A stretch of DNA of 18,117 nucleotides. Origin: an uncultured Bacteroidota bacterium. GTDB taxonomy: Bacteria; Bacteroidota; Bacteroidia; Chitinophagales; Chitinophagaceae. Position 1 is the first letter of the stretch. Each line of letters opens with the position of its first letter. The translations under genes and the position numbers were made by a program. The stretch spans positions 1-18,117 of the forward strand of contig CAJATB010000150.1 in assembly GCA_903944755.1 (NCBI GenBank), written 5' to 3'. Shown in pieces: positions 14,995-18,117 of the stretch. The notes beneath the pieces were generated by a model. The model saw only the letters and a list, made by a program, of their open reading frames with translations, ran no database searches and had not been told where the DNA came from.

Positions 14995-17346
14995 CTATGG
15001 AATGATGCTTAATTTGGCATAATTCAGCATTATTTTCTTTTCCCCGTTCTTATCAAATAGGATTAGGGCAATAGGATTGTGGGCTGAACCCTCTATTTCC
15101 TTAATTACCCCAAAGCCAAACTTTTGGTGTTCTATTTTCATGCCAGCTTCCAAGGTAGTTGGGTCGGCGGCTAAAAAATCAACCGAAGGGATATGGTTTT
15201 TATTCAAAGTACTTGGCGGGACAACAGGCAAATAAGCCGGTTTACTAGTAGCCCCAGCTGTGGTACTAAGCTTTGTTCCTGATTTTGGCCTTTGTTCGCT
15301 CCAGCTTTTCGTATTTCCACCATGCATTCTGTCGTAAGCACTGCCCCATCCTGAACTTTGATTTTTAGCACCGCCGCCAGCACTCGACTTGTCAATCTTG
15401 TCCTCGGGCATTTCTTCTAAAAAGCGGCTAGGGTCGTTTTGAACAAGTTGTCCAAACCTATATCTTGAATTGGCGTGGCTTAACCATAAATGTTTTTTTG
15501 CGCGCGTTACGGCCACATAAAATAATCTTCTTTCTTCTTCTAATTCTTCACGGGTGTTTACACTCATTCCACTTGGGAATAAAGTTTCTTCTAAGCCCAC
15601 TACAAATACACATGCAAATTCTAATCCTTTTGCAGCATGCACGGTCATTAATTTAACAGTGTCCGCATCGCTCTTGTCATTATCCGCATCAGTGATTAAA
15701 GTAATTTCTTGTAAGTAAGCACCTAGTCCTTTGTCCCCTTGTTCGCCGTCCTCGTTGCTAGGGCTCTCGGTCCATTCTTTAATAGAGTTTAATAATTCTT
15801 GCACGTTTTCGTAACGCGCTAATCCTTCTGTTGATTTATCATTAAATAATTCTTTAACAATATTGGTATGCTTTCCAACTTGTACTGCAACGTCGTAAGC
15901 ATTATGTTTACTAAGTTGATTTTGAAAATACTTAATCATGGTCACAAATTCTTCAATTGAATTTAAGGTACCCGCTTTAAAACCAAGTGATTTTGCTTTT
16001 TCTAATACCTCAAAAAAGGTAATATTATGTTCACTCGCAAGGACTAAACATTTTTCAACGGTTGTTTTTCCAATACCTCTAACCGGATAATTAATAATTC
16101 TTTTTAAACCCTCTTCGTCTTGGGTGTTTGCTATAATGCGTAAATAAGCAATATAATCCTTAACCTCCTTTCTTTGATAGAAGCTAAGCCCACCATATAT
16201 CTTATAAGCAATACCCTGCCTTCTTAAGCTTTCCTCAAAGGAACGACTTTGTGCATTGGTACGATACAAAATGGCAAAATCATTATTGTAAAAATGGTTT
16301 CTTAATTTATTTTCTTGTATCGCATCGGCAACAAATTTTCCTTCATCATTGTCGGTCATGGTGCGCACCTGTCTTATTTTTTCCCCTTCATCATTATCGG
16401 TCCATAAGTTTTTTGCAATTTGGCCTTGGTTATTTTTAATAACGTGGTTTGCAACTTCAATAATAGATTTACTGCTTCTATAGTTTTGTTCTAGTTTAAC
16501 CAATTTAACATCGTCATAGTCTTTTTCAAATTGTAAAATATTTTCAATGGTAGCACCGCGAAAACTATAAATACTTTGCGCATCGTCACCAACCACACAA
16601 ATGTTTTCATGTACAGCTGCTAATAATTTAGCAATTTGATACTGTACGGGATTTGTATCCTGGTACTCGTCAATTAATAAATATTTAAATTTATGTTGGT
16701 ACTTGTGTAGCACTTCGGGGAAGTCGCGTAAAAGCTCGTGCATTTTAAAAAGTAAATCATCAAAATCCATGGCGCCATTTTTAAAACAACGCGCTACGTA
16801 GGCAGCATAAATTTGTGCTATTGCTGGACGCTTCGACCTTGCATCTTCTGCTTGAATCATGCTGTTCACTGCGTATGCTTCGGGACCCACTAGCGCATTT
16901 TTAGCTGACGATATCCTGTTATGAACAATATTGGGTTTATAATGCTTGTCGTCCAGTTCAAGTTCATTAATAACCGCCTTCAAAACCGACCTTGAATCGT
17001 CGGTGTCATATATCGTAAAGCTTTGGGGATAGCCCAGCTTAGCGGCTTCTGCTCTTAAAATACGGGCAAACACACTATGGAAAGTCCCAATATATAAATT
17101 ACGTGCTTCGGTACTTCCCAGTGCCTTTTCGACACGCTCCTTCATTTCCTTGGCGGCTTTGTTCGTAAAAGTTAAGGCAAGAATATTAAAAGAATCAACA
17201 CCGCTATGCATTAAGTGAGCAATTCTGCTAGTTAACACCTTTGTTTTGCCACTGCCGGCACCGGCAATAATCATTAAAGGCCCGTTTAGGTGTAACACGG
17301 CTTCTCGTTGTTGTTCGTTCAATCCATTTAAATACGCTTGCATCAT
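14995..17346 (-). CDS. uvrD: ATP-dependent DNA helicase UvrD/PcrA
   Basis: A superfamily 1A 3'-5' helicase that removes UvrC and the damaged oligonucleotide in excision repair, acts in mismatch repair and clears RecA from DNA. The 783-residue protein has all motifs: Q-motif LNEQQREAV (9-17), Walker A AGAGSGKT (28-35), TFTNKAAKEM (59-68, motif Ia), LLIDEYQD (223-230, motif II), GDDAQSIYSFRG (253-264, motif III), LEQNYRSS (285-292, motif IV), LMTVHAAKGLEF (motif V region) and YVAVTRAKK (motif VI). A low-complexity, Gly/Ser-rich linker leads to a C-terminal tudor-like domain (about the last 50 residues, GMKIEHQKFGFGVIKEI) that in PcrA/UvrD binds RNA polymerase. The start is MM at 17346; the second Met is equally possible. 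uvrB lies at the other end of the window. Confidence 0.97.
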   Translation of the reverse strand: MMQAYLNGLNEQQREAVLHLNGPLMIIAGAGSGKTKVLTSRIAHLMHSGVDSFNILALTFTNKAAKEMKERVEKALGSTEARNLYIGTFHSVFARILRAEAAKLGYPQSFTIYDTDDSRSVLKAVINELELDDKHYKPNIVHNRISSAKNALVGPEAYAVNSMIQAEDARSKRPAIAQIYAAYVARCFKNGAMDFDDLLFKMHELLRDFPEVLHKYQHKFKYLLIDEYQDTNPVQYQIAKLLAAVHENICVVGDDAQSIYSFRGATIENILQFEKDYDDVKLVKLEQNYRSSKSIIEVANHVIKNNQGQIAKNLWTDNDEGEKIRQVRTMTDNDEGKFVADAIQENKLRNHFYNNDFAILYRTNAQSRSFEESLRRQGIAYKIYGGLSFYQRKEVKDYIAYLRIIANTQDEEGLKRIINYPVRGIGKTTVEKCLVLASEHNITFFEVLEKAKSLGFKAGTLNSIEEFVTMIKYFQNQLSKHNAYDVAVQVGKHTNIVKELFNDKSTEGLARYENVQELLNSIKEWTESPSNEDGEQGDKGLGAYLQEITLITDADNDKSDADTVKLMTVHAAKGLEFACVFVVGLEETLFPSGMSVNTREELEEERRLFYVAVTRAKKHLWLSHANSRYRFGQLVQNDPSRFLEEMPEDKIDKSSAGGGAKNQSSGWGSAYDRMHGGNTKSWSEQRPKSGTKLSTTAGATSKPAYLPVVPPSTLNKNHIPSVDFLAADPTTLEAGMKIEHQKFGFGVIKEIEGSAHNPIALILFDKNGEKKIMLNYAKLSIIP

Positions 17347-17414
17347 GCGAAGATACGACGACTAAGTGCAATTTAGTGGTAGGTGGAAAACAAAAAATAG
17401 TTTTTGTAAATAAC

Positions 17415-17442
17415 AAAGCCCGCTCAATTTTGAGCGGGCTTT
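17415..17442 (-). terminator. Rho-independent terminator of the OmpA-family gene
   Basis: A perfect 13-bp inverted repeat, AAAGCCCGCTCAA (17415-17427) and TTGAGCGGGCTTT (17430-17442), with a two-base loop in the sequence, lies 21 bp past the OmpA stop. On the minus strand it ends in TTT, then GTTATTTA, a moderate T-rich tail. It separates the OmpA gene from uvrD. Confidence 0.85.
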
Positions 17443-17463
17443 TTAAAAAGTGTAGTAAAAGAA

Positions 17464-18117
17464 TTACTTCTTTTCTAATAATTTGAAGAACTGGTCTAAC
17501 TGAGGTAAAATAACAATTCTTGTACGACGGTTTTTAGCTCTGTCGGCTGCATTATCATTTCCAGTAAGTGGCTTATATTCTCCTCTTCCTGCAGCAGTCA
17601 TACGCTTAGGATCGATACCATAATTTTCTTGTAATAAACGAACTACAGTTGTTGCACGTTTAACACTCAAATCCCAATTATCGTCAATTGCTGTTGCAGA
17701 AGCAATCATTTGCTTGCTGTCAGTGTGGCCTTCAACCATGAATTCAATATTAGGCTGTGCAGCTAAAACCTTAGCTACCTTACCTAAAACGTTTTTCGCT
17801 TTATCCGTTACAGTAAAGCTTCCGCTTTTAAATAATAATTTATCTGAGATGTCAACATAAACAACTCCTTTGTCCACTTTGATATTAATGTCTTCGTCAT
17901 TTAAATCACCAATTGCACCTTTCAAATTCATAACCAACGCCATGTTGATAGAATCCTTACGTGCCATTGTTCCTTGTAAATCTTGAATATATAAATCTTT
18001 AGCACCAATGTTCTCTAAAGATTTTTTAATGCTTTCTGCTTGTGAGCCAGTTACAACCGACAAATCTTTTAATTGACTTAGTACACTTGTGTTGTTGTTT
18101 CTTAAGAAATCAACTTG
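17464..18117 (-). CDS. OmpA-family outer-membrane/peptidoglycan-binding protein, C-terminal part (start outside window)
   Basis: The frame stays open to the right edge; the first codon usable as a start (TTG at 18063) is internal, and 18 further residues (QVDFLRNNN...) can be read beyond it. The C-terminal half is an OmpA/MotB peptidoglycan-binding domain: DISDKLLFKSGSFTVTDKA, the diaminopimelate-binding EGHTD with its Asp, NWDLSVKRA with its Arg, TAAGRGEYKP and NRRTRIVI. The stretch before it (SQLKDLSVV...AESIKKSLENIGAKD) looks like the end of a coiled-coil region, as in Bacteroidota periplasmic OmpA-like lipoproteins with a Lys/Glu-rich heptad segment. Such proteins anchor the outer membrane to the wall. 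Beta-barrel or lipoprotein signals would lie outside the window. Confidence 0.92.
   Translation of the reverse strand, partial: QVDFLRNNNTSVLSQLKDLSVVTGSQAESIKKSLENIGAKDLYIQDLQGTMARKDSINMALVMNLKGAIGDLNDEDINIKVDKGVVYVDISDKLLFKSGSFTVTDKAKNVLGKVAKVLAAQPNIEFMVEGHTDSKQMIASATAIDDNWDLSVKRATTVVRLLQENYGIDPKRMTAAGRGEYKPLTGNDNAADRAKNRRTRIVILPQLDQFFKLLEKK

Noticed and set aside
17390..17407. AT-rich inverted repeat ACAAAAA-ATAG-TTTTTGT upstream of uvrD as an operator or promoter.
   Set aside because: Homopolymer-rich repeats of this kind are expected by chance here, and the minus-strand TATTTTTTG has one base too many for the TAnnTTTG box.

Overview
The window comes from a low-G+C member of the Bacteroidota, probably of the Chitinophagaceae/Sphingobacteriales type. 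The evidence is the gene content (a GH3-family protein, the PnuC plus stand-alone NadR-kinase pair, and an Nfu protein with both N- and C-terminal domains), A-rich start regions without Shine-Dalgarno sequences, and several Bacteroidota-type -7 boxes (TAnnTTTG). It is compact housekeeping chromosome: 19 protein genes, two of them cut by the window edges, no gap above about 140 bp, and no RNA gene, insertion sequence, prophage or CRISPR array that I could see.

Layout. Bases 1-2245 (+): the 3' part of uvrB, then pnuC and a NadR-type kinase (nicotinamide riboside salvage). Bases 2248-5711 (-): a probable operon transcribed as GH3-family protein, LysE-family exporter, secreted unknown protein, and the peptidoglycan glycosyltransferase mtgA. 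Bases 5794-7613 (+): an inositol-monophosphatase-family phosphatase and thiL. Bases 7650-10109 (-): recX, a YafV-like nitrilase-family amidase, and nagA. Bases 10198-11313 (+): dnaN, ended by a strong hairpin terminator. Bases 11415-12963 (+): a sterol-desaturase/fatty-acid-hydroxylase-family membrane protein and kdsB. Bases 13072-14145 (+): an iron-type alcohol dehydrogenase resembling KdnB, followed by a bidirectional terminator. Bases 14285-17346 (-): uvrD/pcrA and then nfu. Bases 17464-18117 (-): the C-terminal part of an OmpA-family protein, ended by its own hairpin.

How the genes work together. uvrB, uvrD, recX and dnaN belong to DNA repair and replication. mtgA, kdsB, the KdnB-like dehydrogenase, nagA and the OmpA protein concern the cell envelope. 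pnuC with the NadR-like kinase, and thiL, make or salvage cofactors. The two most interesting neighbourhoods are kdsB beside a KdnB-like dehydrogenase, which suggests the 8-amino form of Kdo (Kdo8N) in the lipopolysaccharide, and the GH3-LysE-secreted protein-mtgA cluster, whose biochemical purpose is not known. I see no clearly new defence or mobile system.
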